Below are positions 1-7,657 of a DNA stretch of 64,000 bases, piece by piece. Numbering within the stretch: the stretch's first letter is position 1; every line of letters begins with the position of its first letter. Source of the DNA: JAJRRS01 sp965230275 (GTDB lineage Bacteria > Planctomycetota > Phycisphaerae > Phycisphaerales > Phycisphaeraceae); contig CBDDKO010000002.1 in assembly GCA_965230275.1 (NCBI GenBank), positions 1,488,001 through 1,552,000 on the forward strand, read 5' to 3'. Both the position numbers and the translations under genes were made by a program. The notes beneath the pieces were generated by a model that had not been told where the DNA came from, made no database searches, and saw only the letters and a list, made by a program, of their open reading frames with translations.

Positions 1-8
1 TTCCGGGG

Positions 9-2435
9 GTGACTCAGGAGGACCGATTGACTGAGCGGGCATCAGACATCCCGCCGGGTGGCGAGGGCGCGGTACCGATGTCGGATGCGCCGCTGAAGAC
101 CTACCTGGACGCCGGGATCCTGGATGCGCCGAGTCCCGACGTGATGGCCATCCGGATCGGACCCTATCACGTCATCGACAAGTTGGGCGAGGGGGGCCAG
201 GCCATCGTCTTCCGGGGGTGGGACCCCCGGCCGGGCAAGCAGCGCGAGGTGGCGATCAAGGTGCTCAAGCCGGAGGTCGCCGCCTCGGATCTTGCACGAC
301 GCGGGTTCCTCAAGACCGCTCGATACCTGCAACGCGCGGATTGCCCGCAGGTGGTCCCAGTGTGGGATGTGAACGAGGAGCGTCGTTACCCGTATCTGGT
401 CATGCCGTTGATGACCGGGGGCAGCTTGGCGGAACGGCTCAAGGGCGGGCGACCGCTACCCAACGATGAGACCCTCTCGATCGCGATCGAGGCCGCGACC
501 GGGCTGGCCTGGGCCCACGATCGCGATCTGATCCACCGGGACCTGTCCCCGGGCAATATCGTCTTCGATGCCGAGGGGCGGGCCAGGCTGCTCGACTTCC
601 AGATGGCAAGAGACCAGGGGAGCATCCACACCGGCGACGACCCGCGATTCCGGGTCCGCGGAGGGACGGTGCCCTACATGTCGCCCCGGGCCGCTCGCGG
701 TGACGGCGAGAGCCACTACCGCGACATCTACAGCCTCGGCGCCGTGCTGTATCACGCCCTCACGGGTCGCCCACCATACCGATCGACCACGCCGGAAGAC
801 CTGCTCGATGAGATGGCCACACCGCCGCCATCCATCGAGGCACTCAATCCGGACGCCGACCCGGGGCTGGTCGCCGTGGTGGAGCGATCGATGCGTGATC
901 CTATGGGCGGTGATTGCTACCCACTCATGTTGGCCATGCTGGACGACCTGCGGCGGATCGAAGCGGGCGAGGCCCCCCGGATAATTCCGGATGAGCGGCG
1001 GGTGGCGTCAGCCGCACCCCGCCGACGCCGGGCACCCGCGATAGCGTTTGGTGTGGCGGTCGTCACTTGCGTCGCATCAGCCATCGGATGGCTGGCTTGG
1101 TTTTCAGGCGATGGGTCGGGGCCATTCACGATTCAAGGCACGGTAGATTCGCCCGTGGTCGCGGACTGGCAGCACGCCCGTTTGGGCGACTGGGACGCCG
1201 ACGGCCATCTGGAGTTCTACGTGGTGTCCGAGGGCTGGCTGCGGGTGTTCGACGCGCGTGGGAACCAACTCTTCTCGCGGCAGATGCACCAACCCGAGCG
1301 GTTGCATGTGGCCCTGTCCATGGTCGAGGACTTTGACGGTGACGGGCGTGACGAAGCGGTCGTCGGGTGGTCCGAACCCGACCGAATGGTGCTGGAAGTC
1401 GTGACCCAGAGCCAGTTCGCCATGTCCCGCTACGAAGCCCCGGGCTCGGTGATCCACGACGACGCGGACAATCTCCACGCGACCACGCTGGAGGCGATGA
1501 GCCTGGTGGACCTCGACGGTGACGGACAACGAGAACTGCTGGCACGGAGCGTCGCCGGGTGGCAGCATCGGCCCCGGGGGTTGGTGTGTTTCAAAACCGG
1601 GCAACGCGCCCCGCGTTGGTTTTTCGAGACCGCCGGCAGCATCCAGGCCATCGCCTGCGGCGACATCGCTGGCGACGGTCGTCGCGAGGTGCTCATCGGC
1701 ACCCACGCCCCGGCTAACGGAGTGAAGCTCCCGGACGGGACCGACGACACCCACAGCGCCCTGATCTGCGTGGACGCCGAGGGCCGGGAGCGATGGAGCC
1801 GCCAGCTCGATACCCAGTTCAGCGCGGTGCGTCCCTTGCTGGCTGATGTCGATGCGGACGGCTGGGACGAGGTGTTCGCGAGTGTCCAGGCCGCGAGCGA
1901 CTACCGGGGCACCGAGGCCGGGCGGCTCTTGGTGCTTACCGCGGATGGTGATGTGACAGCAACCTATGAGTTGGGTTCCGAGCTGGTCGATGCCGTGGCG
2001 ATCGGCGCATCCGGCGATGCCCCGGCGCGGCTGATCGCGACGGACCGGCGCGGCAACGCGCACCTCCTGACTCCGGAACTGGCGCTCATCCGCCGCGTCA
2101 AGGTGGTGGAGACGGACGCGACCAACATCCGCCTGCGTCTGATCGAAGTCGCCGACCTCGATCGGGATGGGACGCCAGAGATTGTGCTGTTCTCGTCGGA
2201 ACGCCGGGTCACCGGCACGTTGGACGTTAGCGGCGAGGGCAATATGACCAAACTCGCCAACAACCAGGCGATCGTCTTGGACCCCGACTTAAACACCCAA
2301 GCGACTTACCTGCTCGCCGAGCAATGGCAGCTACCTCAGAACGCCGGGGTGTTCATCGTCAACACCGACTTGGACCCGCCGCTGGAGGTGGTCACCCTCG
2401 CGGACCAGGTCACGGTCCTGGCGTGGTCGCCCTGA
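9..2435 (+). CDS. Membrane Ser/Thr protein kinase with FG-GAP-like C-terminal repeats
   Basis: Probable eukaryotic-like Ser/Thr kinase anchored in the membrane. The kinase domain spans about residues 51-315: glycine loop LGEGGQAIVF near 59-68, ATP-binding Lys84 in VAIK, HRD at 176-178 with Asn183. A single membrane helix lies at about 343-365. The remaining 440 residues carry repeated D-x-D-x-D-G calcium-loop-like motifs typical of FG-GAP/VCBS propeller repeats, probably an extracytoplasmic sensor. Oddities: the magnesium-binding DFG is DFQ (196-198) and the APE motif reads SPR (225-227), so activity could be reduced. The start is uncertain: a GTG lies at 9 at the window edge, an ATG at 78 also precedes the domain, and the frame may run in from outside. 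TTCCGGGGG, the dispersed motif of this region, occurs at 1 and 210. Confidence 0.85.
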   Translation: MTQEDRLTERASDIPPGGEGAVPMSDAPLKTYLDAGILDAPSPDVMAIRIGPYHVIDKLGEGGQAIVFRGWDPRPGKQREVAIKVLKPEVAASDLARRGFLKTARYLQRADCPQVVPVWDVNEERRYPYLVMPLMTGGSLAERLKGGRPLPNDETLSIAIEAATGLAWAHDRDLIHRDLSPGNIVFDAEGRARLLDFQMARDQGSIHTGDDPRFRVRGGTVPYMSPRAARGDGESHYRDIYSLGAVLYHALTGRPPYRSTTPEDLLDEMATPPPSIEALNPDADPGLVAVVERSMRDPMGGDCYPLMLAMLDDLRRIEAGEAPRIIPDERRVASAAPRRRRAPAIAFGVAVVTCVASAIGWLAWFSGDGSGPFTIQGTVDSPVVADWQHARLGDWDADGHLEFYVVSEGWLRVFDARGNQLFSRQMHQPERLHVALSMVEDFDGDGRDEAVVGWSEPDRMVLEVVTQSQFAMSRYEAPGSVIHDDADNLHATTLEAMSLVDLDGDGQRELLARSVAGWQHRPRGLVCFKTGQRAPRWFFETAGSIQAIACGDIAGDGRREVLIGTHAPANGVKLPDGTDDTHSALICVDAEGRERWSRQLDTQFSAVRPLLADVDADGWDEVFASVQAASDYRGTEAGRLLVLTADGDVTATYELGSELVDAVAIGASGDAPARLIATDRRGNAHLLTPELALIRRVKVVETDATNIRLRLIEVADLDRDGTPEIVLFSSERRVTGTLDVSGEGNMTKLANNQAIVLDPDLNTQATYLLAEQWQLPQNAGVFIVNTDLDPPLEVVTLADQVTVLAWSP

Positions 2436-2519
2436 CAAGACAAGCCGTTCACTGGTTGCGTGTGCATGCGTTCCATCGTTCGACGGTACCCCGCATCAGA
2501 CCGAGAAAGGTGGCAAGTC

Positions 2520-3470
2520 ATGCCCACCAAGGACTCACCGCATTTGACCGGGCTCCAGCAACGCCTTCTTGAGTTGCTCACCACCCACCGCGCGCTCACC
2601 AGCCGACAGATCGCGGTGCTCACGGACGGCAACCTGGCCAGTCTCAAGCGGAGCTTGGGCCAGCTGGAAACCCGGGGCTATGTCGTCAGCCAGCCCATCC
2701 GCCTCCGCGCCCGCCCCGGGCGTCCGGAAACCGGTTGGCGGACAACCCCCGCGGGGCACGGCGTCATCAAAAGACGAAGGGGCCGTGGGGCCGCCGCTCA
2801 CGCGACGGTCGGCGGACGCGACGAATCCATGGCCCATCGAGTCATGCTCAACTGGGTGCCCGTCCAACTGCCAAGTTTGGAGACGGTGGTGCCGGGACTC
2901 ACGGCGTTGTGGGGGGATGATGTGACCGGCACGATCGCCGAGCAAACGGTTCAATTGGATTCCGGTGAGAGCGCTTCCTTCATGCCGGACGGCGTCTTGC
3001 TGTTGACCCATGCGCCTTCCGGACAATCGCTGCTGTACTTTGTCGAGGCGGACACGGGCTCCGAGCCCTTGCGGAGCAACGTCAATCCGACTCGGTCACT
3101 CGAGCACAAGCTTCGGGTTTACCAAGCATACTTCCGGAGCGACGGATACCAAGACGTCGCCGCCAGGCTTGCCAAGCGGCCAAAGGGAAAACAGCGCGGA
3201 AACCGGACATCAAGTTTGGCCATACACGGGTTCCGACTGCTGTTGGTCACCTCCAACGCATCCCGGTTCGACGCGGCCTGCGACCTGGTCCGAGCCACAC
3301 CCCCCGCGGGTTTTATCTGGGTCACCCAGGAAGAGGACCTCATCGATCGCGGGCTATGGGCGCCGATCTGGACTCCGGGCGGTCAAGTTGATAAACCCGC
3401 CGAGTCGATCCTGGATGGGCTATGCCCCGATCCTTGCCCCTCTCCGCCGTGGGCGAATGGGCGGGCTTAA
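2520..3470 (+). CDS. Replication-relaxation-like protein (winged helix plus nuclease-like fold)
   Basis: The start ATG at 2520 is chosen because GAGAAAGGTGG lies 8-18 bases upstream; a longer frame from 2460 has no such site. Residues about 10-60 form a winged helix (LTSRQIAVLTDG, then LKRSLGQLETRGYV), followed by a TTPAG turn. The second half has PDG, later an E-x-D pair (VEADTGSEPL) and a Lys/Tyr-rich helix (LEHKLRVYQAYF). This is the layout of the plasmid replication-relaxation family (Replic_Relax), whose C-terminal half resembles a PD-(D/E)XK fold. Members are common on plasmids and integrative elements, which fits the Orc1/Cdc6 and HerA-like genes downstream. The exact biochemical role of the family is not settled. 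Confidence 0.65.
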   Translation: MPTKDSPHLTGLQQRLLELLTTHRALTSRQIAVLTDGNLASLKRSLGQLETRGYVVSQPIRLRARPGRPETGWRTTPAGHGVIKRRRGRGAAAHATVGGRDESMAHRVMLNWVPVQLPSLETVVPGLTALWGDDVTGTIAEQTVQLDSGESASFMPDGVLLLTHAPSGQSLLYFVEADTGSEPLRSNVNPTRSLEHKLRVYQAYFRSDGYQDVAARLAKRPKGKQRGNRTSSLAIHGFRLLLVTSNASRFDAACDLVRATPPAGFIWVTQEEDLIDRGLWAPIWTPGGQVDKPAESILDGLCPDPCPSPPWANGRA

Positions 3471-3907
3471 TGCAGCACTACGATACGTTGCGCGGCGCGC
3501 CGAAAACATCGTGTGCCATAGAAAGTGGCCGGTGTTTTCGTTGCGCGGCCGAGTGGCGTAAGTTTTGGTTTCAGAGCCGCTTGCGCTGCGCGACGAAAAC
3601 CGACTTGTATTGGGTGTGGTTGTTTGTGTTTTGTCGTTGGCCGCTCGCGCCCGCGGAGGGTCAATCCTCTCGGTCTTCGACCGAGTGATCGACCCTTGGC
3701 GACCGCTCGCGGCCGGCACGCTGCGCGATAGCCGTCCGTGGCCGTGAACCGCAGACGACCGGCCGCGGAGGTCGACGCAGACCCGCTATGGTAAAGCCTT
3801 CGGTCACGGACCGAGAGGCTTTAGCCGCGGGTCCGCTCGGGCCCTCCGCTGGATGGGCACTGCCGGCTCCCCGCTCCCCGAGGGAGCCGCCCTCGGAGGT
3901 GACAAGC
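3471..3907. other. Non-coding gap rich in inverted repeats
   Basis: This 437-base gap holds no convincing gene. It contains three mutually exclusive complementary blocks: CGAAAACA at 3501-3508, TGTTTTCG at 3533-3540 and GCGCGACGAAAA at 3588-3599. The middle block can pair with either outer one. A second element, CTCGGTC-TTC-GACCGAG at 3669-3685, is enclosed by GGGTC/GACCC (3658-3662, 3691-3695). A third hairpin, TAAAGCC/GGCTTTA with an inner TCGGTC/GACCGA stem, spans 3792-3823 just before the next gene. Such alternating pairs are typical of attenuators or structured RNAs, but could also be a protein-binding or recombination site. Confidence 0.5.
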
Positions 3908-4117
3908 ATGAATGAATACAAGTTGAGAATGATCATCGCCCATCTGCGTTCGCACCCCGTGTCGGGAGCGACGCATGAAGAACAGCTGTCGTGCCACGGC
4001 CTCGACGAACTCCTGCCGCTCGACGAGCAGCAGGCGGTGATACGTGAGCTGGCCGCGATCCACGAAGCCGAGCGCTTCATGGAGCGTTGGCAGGTCACGG
4101 CGGCGCGGTGGGGGTGA
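3908..4117 (+). CDS. Small hypothetical protein (69 aa)
   Basis: Start ATG at 3908 is supported by GGAGGTGACAAGC immediately upstream; a longer frame from 3788 would run through the hairpin region and is less likely. The product is helical, charged and soluble (MNEYKLRMIIAHLRSHP at the N-terminus, a QQAVIRELAAIHEAERFM helix near the middle) with no cysteines beyond one and no membrane segment. I do not recognise the family. It sits alone between two hairpin-rich gaps, so it may be independently controlled. Confidence 0.6.
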   Translation: MNEYKLRMIIAHLRSHPVSGATHEEQLSCHGLDELLPLDEQQAVIRELAAIHEAERFMERWQVTAARWG

Positions 4118-4140
4118 CCCCACCTTGCTGCCGGGGTCGT

Positions 4141-4187
4141 GGTTGGGCGATGCCCAACCCTCCGCGTGGTGTTCTTCGAATACCACG
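4141..4187. terminator. Pair of hairpins after the small gene
   Basis: Two adjacent stems: GGTTGGGC/GCCCAACC with a 3-base loop (4141-4159) and CGTGGT/ACCACG (4165-4187). Neither is followed by a clear T-run, so a terminator role is only likely. The rest of the gap to 4416 shows nothing else. Confidence 0.35.
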
Positions 4188-4416
4188 CACGACGAATCAC
4201 TCCGAAGAAAGCCGCAAGGCTCAACGCGCAGCCATCGGTCAGCAGCAGCGCTTGGTCTGAGCGTGGACCCTCAATCGTAAAGTGTTCCCCCCCTTAGCGG
4301 GGAGAGAAAACTTTATCGAAGGGTCCCCGTACGGCCCTGCGCTTAGTTCACCCCGCCGGGTCGGTTCGTCGAGATCGGCGAACCGACGCAGATCGGGGCG
4401 GCCGGAGGCACCCAAA

Positions 4417-4935
4417 ATGAAACAACAGGCGTTAGAAATGAAACACATAGATGAACCGAGGATCAGGATTGAAGTAGAGCGGTCACAAAGCTATGGCAGT
4501 GTGCCGGGACTGGAGGACGAAGAACTGGCGGATGTGCGGGAGTTGGAGCGAATGGCTTACCTCGACATGTGGGGACCGGTGTTGAGTCTTCCCCAGCAGG
4601 GGCAGCGGGACTCGCGGTGGTTGAAGGGCGAGGCGTTCGACACGCACGACTTTGCGGCGTTGTATGACGGCTTCGACTGGCGGTGGAGCCGACGAGAAGA
4701 ATTGGGGCTTGAGCTACGCAACGCACGGATCATGCGGGACATCGTCTTGGAACGAGTCAACCCACGGAAGGCTTGGCCAATCGTCAGACTGGTGCGGCAG
4801 GACGTGCTGGAGTTGGATCACATCGAGGACGCGGACATACGGGCGGCGGCGAAGTGGGACCGACGGGTGCGTGCCCTGCGAGACCGATTAGAGGACCTGT
4901 GGGAGCGGCCCCACCGCGGTGGCGGGGATGCGTAA
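4417..4935 (+). CDS. Hypothetical protein (172 aa), highly charged
   Basis: ATG at 4417 is preferred over in-frame 4282 because CCGGAGGCAC lies about 8 bases upstream. The product is acidic to neutral, rich in Arg, Asp, Glu and Trp, with no signal peptide, no membrane helix and no metal-binding pattern. The C-terminal half (RLVRQDVLELDHIEDADIRA and beyond) is probably helical. I recognise no family. It lies in the accessory region between the replication-relaxation-like gene and the initiator gene and is probably element-borne. Confidence 0.55.
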   Translation: MKQQALEMKHIDEPRIRIEVERSQSYGSVPGLEDEELADVRELERMAYLDMWGPVLSLPQQGQRDSRWLKGEAFDTHDFAALYDGFDWRWSRREELGLELRNARIMRDIVLERVNPRKAWPIVRLVRQDVLELDHIEDADIRAAAKWDRRVRALRDRLEDLWERPHRGGGDA

Positions 4936-5161
4936 ACGCACCCCCGGAACGCACCCCCGCTCCACGACGACTGCTTCTTGCCGCCGCTCTGCCGTGCGGA
5001 CGCTTGGCCCGCAGGCGTGCCACACATTGTCTCGCTTCCAGGGTCTACTTGCGGGGCTTACCTCCGGGGGCTGGGGCGGGGGGAAGGTTGATAAAGGAGC
5101 GGGTCTCTCGTGGCTCGTAGAGACCCCGCACGGTCAAGATGCGGGCGATCGGGTGAACCAC

Positions 5162-5527
5162 ATGCAACAGAACAACCAACCGAAGATGCGATTCAAGGCG
5201 GGCGGCGTGAGCTGCTCCATCTGGGAGAACACATTTGAGAAGGACGGGCGGCCGCAGGTCATGCTCAAGGCGGAGCTGTCGCGTCGGTACAAGGACCGCG
5301 ACGGCCAGTGGCAGTCGAGCAACAGCTACAGCCGCACCGAGCTGCCGATGGCGGTCCACGTGCTCAACCAGGCGTTCGCGTACATGATCGATCAAGCCAA
5401 CACATCTGGAAGCGATTCTGATCACAGCCACGGGGACGGTACTGGGGCTTCCGGGGGCACTTCCGGGGGAGGGACATTTCCGGGGGTGGAGGAGGAGCGG
5501 GTGCCGGGTCCGCACCGTCGGCTGTGA
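5162..5527 (+). CDS. Conserved small element protein (possible nucleic-acid binding), Gly-rich tail
   Basis: About 121 residues. The first 75 form one compact domain: MRFKAGGVSCSIWE, then RRYKDRDGQWQSS, then ELPMAVHVLNQAFAYMI. I recall similar small proteins beside plasmid and integrative-element replication genes in bacteria and archaea, but I cannot name a function. The Trp/Lys-rich strand pattern would suit a small beta-sheet binding domain. The tail (GTGASGGTSGGGTFPG) is low complexity and is made of three copies of the dispersed TTCCGGGGG motif at 5449, 5461 and 5478. The ribosome site is weak; GTG at 5153 is an alternative start. It converges with the Orc1/Cdc6-like gene 12 bases away. 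Confidence 0.6.
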   Translation: MQQNNQPKMRFKAGGVSCSIWENTFEKDGRPQVMLKAELSRRYKDRDGQWQSSNSYSRTELPMAVHVLNQAFAYMIDQANTSGSDSDHSHGDGTGASGGTSGGGTFPGVEEERVPGPHRRL

Positions 5528-5538
5528 ACGGCGGCGGG

Positions 5539-6822
5539 CTACCCGCCGTCGAAGCTCAGCCGAAGGACCTCGGTGATCCGATCGACCAGGTCCGGGGGCA
5601 GGTCGATGCTGATCTGCCGGCTGCGGCCGTAGCGACCCTTGGACTGGACGCGGGCGGTCACCAGCGAGTACATGTCCAGCTCGGCGACCAGGTCGCCGAA
5701 GGCCCGCCCCGTCAGCGCCCGCAGCCCCACCCGCTCGCACACCCGGCGGTACGCGGCGTGGGCGTCTCGGGTGCTGGCCGCCGCCCCACGGTTACGGGCG
5801 ACGGCGTCGATCACCGCCCACATCGCGGCGCGGAGCTGGGCAGGTGCCGACCGCAGCAAAGACAGGTATCGGTCGGTGTCGAGTTCCGCTGCGGCCTGAT
5901 CGACCAGCGCCTCGTCGATCGGGCGGCCCGCCTTCTCGGCGAGGTAGGCGCTGCGCGAGAGCAGCCCAACGGCCCGGCGGGCGTCGCCGTGCTCGCGGCT
6001 GGCCAGCGCCGCGATCCGCTCCACCACGCCCGCCCCCGGGAGGATGGCGTTGCGCGCGAGGGACTTCTGGACGCGGATCGACAGGATCGTCCGCAGGTCG
6101 ATCGCGTCGTAGGGTTTGAAGATCAGCTCGTTGAGCTTGAGGAACGACTGGACACGCGGGTCGATGTGGTCGGTCCAGTTGAGCTTGTTGGAGACGAAGA
6201 CCAGCACCAGTTTGGCGGGGATGCGCTGCGGCAATCGTCGCACCAGAAAACTCAGCAGCGCATCGCGGTCGCGCCGCACGTTGTCGATCTCGTCGATGAA
6301 CAGGATCAGATACCCCCGGAAGTCGGCCAGCTTCGCCTCGATGCGGAGCATCAGCTCCTCCAGAGCGACCCCATGCTTAAATCGTCGGCAGGCTCCCAAG
6401 AGGCAAGCGAGATCATTAAGTGCCCGAAAACAAGGTCTCGGCGTGGACAGGTCCAGGTGCTGGTGCCGCACCGCGATCCCCTCGGCCACGGCCATCTCGG
6501 ACAACAAGTTCAAGAAATAGGTCAGCGTCAGCGTCTTGCCGGTGCCGGTCTTGCCCCAAACCGCCAGGTGCACCGGGCTGTCGCCACGGAGGATGCCGGC
6601 GAAGTGGCTCGACAGCTCCTGCAGCTCCGCGTCCCGCACGTTGGCGGCATATATCTGATCGAGCAACGCCAACTGCTCACTCTTCACCAGTTGTTCGTCG
6701 TCGAGGAAGCGGCGATCGCGGATGATGGCGTGCTCGGCCATGTGGCGGATGCGCTCAAGCACCTTGTGCCGGACGGCCTGCCCGGCGTCCTCTTCGGATT
6801 CAGTTTCAATCACGGGTTCCAT
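5539..6822 (-). CDS. Orc1/Cdc6-family AAA+ replication initiator (archaeal type)
   Basis: 427 residues from ATG at 6822, chosen because GAGAGGTGAT lies 8 bases upstream. Walker A is GKTGTGKT at 90-97, Walker B DEID at 177-180, sensor 1 SNK at 211-213, and the sensor-2 motif HGDARRA lies at 278-284. From about 330 a winged helix ends with the GRYGRSRQISIDL signature of the Orc1/Cdc6 C-terminal domain. The segment DPRVQSFLKLNEL followed by FKPYDAIDLRTIL also matches the archaeal Orc1/Cdc6 layout. The family binds origin recognition boxes and loads the replicative helicase in archaea; a copy in bacterial-looking DNA is unusual. The adjacent gap contains origin-box-like repeats. Alternative: another STAND/AAA+ ATPase with a winged helix, but the combination of sensor 2 and winged-helix signature argues against it. 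Confidence 0.82.
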   Translation of the reverse strand: MEPVIETESEEDAGQAVRHKVLERIRHMAEHAIIRDRRFLDDEQLVKSEQLALLDQIYAANVRDAELQELSSHFAGILRGDSPVHLAVWGKTGTGKTLTLTYFLNLLSEMAVAEGIAVRHQHLDLSTPRPCFRALNDLACLLGACRRFKHGVALEELMLRIEAKLADFRGYLILFIDEIDNVRRDRDALLSFLVRRLPQRIPAKLVLVFVSNKLNWTDHIDPRVQSFLKLNELIFKPYDAIDLRTILSIRVQKSLARNAILPGAGVVERIAALASREHGDARRAVGLLSRSAYLAEKAGRPIDEALVDQAAAELDTDRYLSLLRSAPAQLRAAMWAVIDAVARNRGAAASTRDAHAAYRRVCERVGLRALTGRAFGDLVAELDMYSLVTARVQSKGRYGRSRQISIDLPPDLVDRITEVLRLSFDGG

Positions 6823-6861
6823 TGGAAAATCACCTCTCAGGCGTTCCACAAGAACCCCACC

Positions 6862-6869
6862 TATATAAA
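6862..6869 (-). promoter_or_regulatory. TTTATATA box upstream of the Orc1/Cdc6-like gene
   Basis: Reads TTTATATA on the minus strand, flanked as GGGTTTATATAGG, 40 bases before the start codon and about 24 before the ribosome site. Its sequence and distance resemble an archaeal TATA box; a bacterial -10 cannot be excluded because a -35 element is not obvious. Confidence 0.45.
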
Positions 6870-7055
6870 CCCTTCCACCGCCCCGGCCCACGGAAACCCC
6901 CCGGAATTTCCCCCGGCACACCCGGAAGTTCACGCCCGGCGGTTTACCCGGAGATAGGTGTCACGCAATGACATTAACGACTACGGCCCCTCGCGAACCG
7001 CGATGCGTCAAGCGATGGCATCATCTCTCAACGAAAATGGCGCAGAGGGAGTGGT

Positions 7056-7069
7056 TTTCCAGTGGAAAC
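7056..7069 (+). repeat. Origin-recognition-box-like repeat 1
   Basis: TTTCCAGTGGAAAC, matching the core I remember for archaeal ORB/mini-ORB elements. It sits inside the wider inverted repeat GTGGTTT/AAACCAC (7051-7072). The usual G-rich tail is not clearly present downstream. Confidence 0.55.
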
Positions 7070-7118
7070 CACATTGCTGTTCATCCGCCAACCGCAACAG
7101 GTCCCGCGGGACTTGTCT

Positions 7119-7163
<45 letters not shown>

Positions 7164-7219
7164 TCACTTCTCTATAGAGTAGTAGTAACAGTTATAAATC
7201 TGATGCTGGTCGCCCGGGG

Positions 7220-7241
7220 CTTGTCGGGATGATCCCACAAG
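7220..7241. repeat. Dyad sharing GTCGGGATGATCCC with a second site at 23.95 kb
   Basis: CTTGT-C-GGGAT-G-ATCCC-A-CAAG, an interrupted inverted repeat. The 14-base core GTCGGGATGATCCC is repeated exactly at 23949-23962 inside a perfect dyad. It may be an operator or partition site; which protein binds is unknown. Confidence 0.45.
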
Positions 7242-7305
7242 TTCGATTCAAACATTTGACTCAACACAGAAGACCGCGAAGCTGACTGCGGCGGCATTCG
7301 GTATC

Positions 7306-7316
7306 TCCACTGGAAA
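7306..7316 (-). repeat. Origin-recognition-box-like repeat 2, inverted
   Basis: TTTCCAGTGGA on the minus strand, identical over 11 bases to the box at 7056 and in the opposite orientation, on the far side of the microsatellite. Confidence 0.5.
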
Positions 7317-7391
7317 TCCACTCACACTGGCCATGAACATCCGCCGCGGTTCGCACGCGGTGGCGAACCACGGTCGGTCGCCCAATCCAAA

Positions 7392-7595
7392 ATGGTCATC
7401 AGAATCGAAAGCGATCAACCGGTGAGTGAGCGCCCGCGCTCGTTGCCGTTGGTCAGCTACCGGGGCCGGCTGTATTGGGTCGATCAGCGGCTGGGCGAGT
7501 TCCGCCCCATGGACCCGCCGCTGCGCGCGATTCCATTCGATTCGAATTTCGGGCAGGCCTTGCAGCTTGCGTACGCCGCGCAATGCTCGCGGTAG
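7392..7595 (+). CDS. Small conserved hypothetical protein (67 aa)
   Basis: The core SYRGRLYWVDQRLGEFR followed by IPFDS resembles short proteins of mobile elements that I have seen annotated only as hypothetical, so I treat it as real despite the weak ribosome site. ATG at 7392 is the longest start; GTG at 7422 is an alternative. No membrane segment and only one cysteine. It is the first gene after the candidate origin. No function is assigned. Confidence 0.5.
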   Translation: MVIRIESDQPVSERPRSLPLVSYRGRLYWVDQRLGEFRPMDPPLRAIPFDSNFGQALQLAYAAQCSR

Positions 7596-7657
7596 GAGAT
7601 GGTCCACCACCCAGCCAACCGAAAACTTGATAAAGGAGGATCGGCCGATGGTCCCGC

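Noticed and set aside
1104..2063. Long minus-strand frame inside the kinase gene
   Set aside because: Antisense shadow of the FG-GAP-like repeats with no ribosome site or recognised domain.
3908..4935. Toxin-antitoxin pair in the two small genes after the first operon
   Set aside because: The genes are separated by hairpins and 300 bases, and neither shows a known toxin or antitoxin motif.
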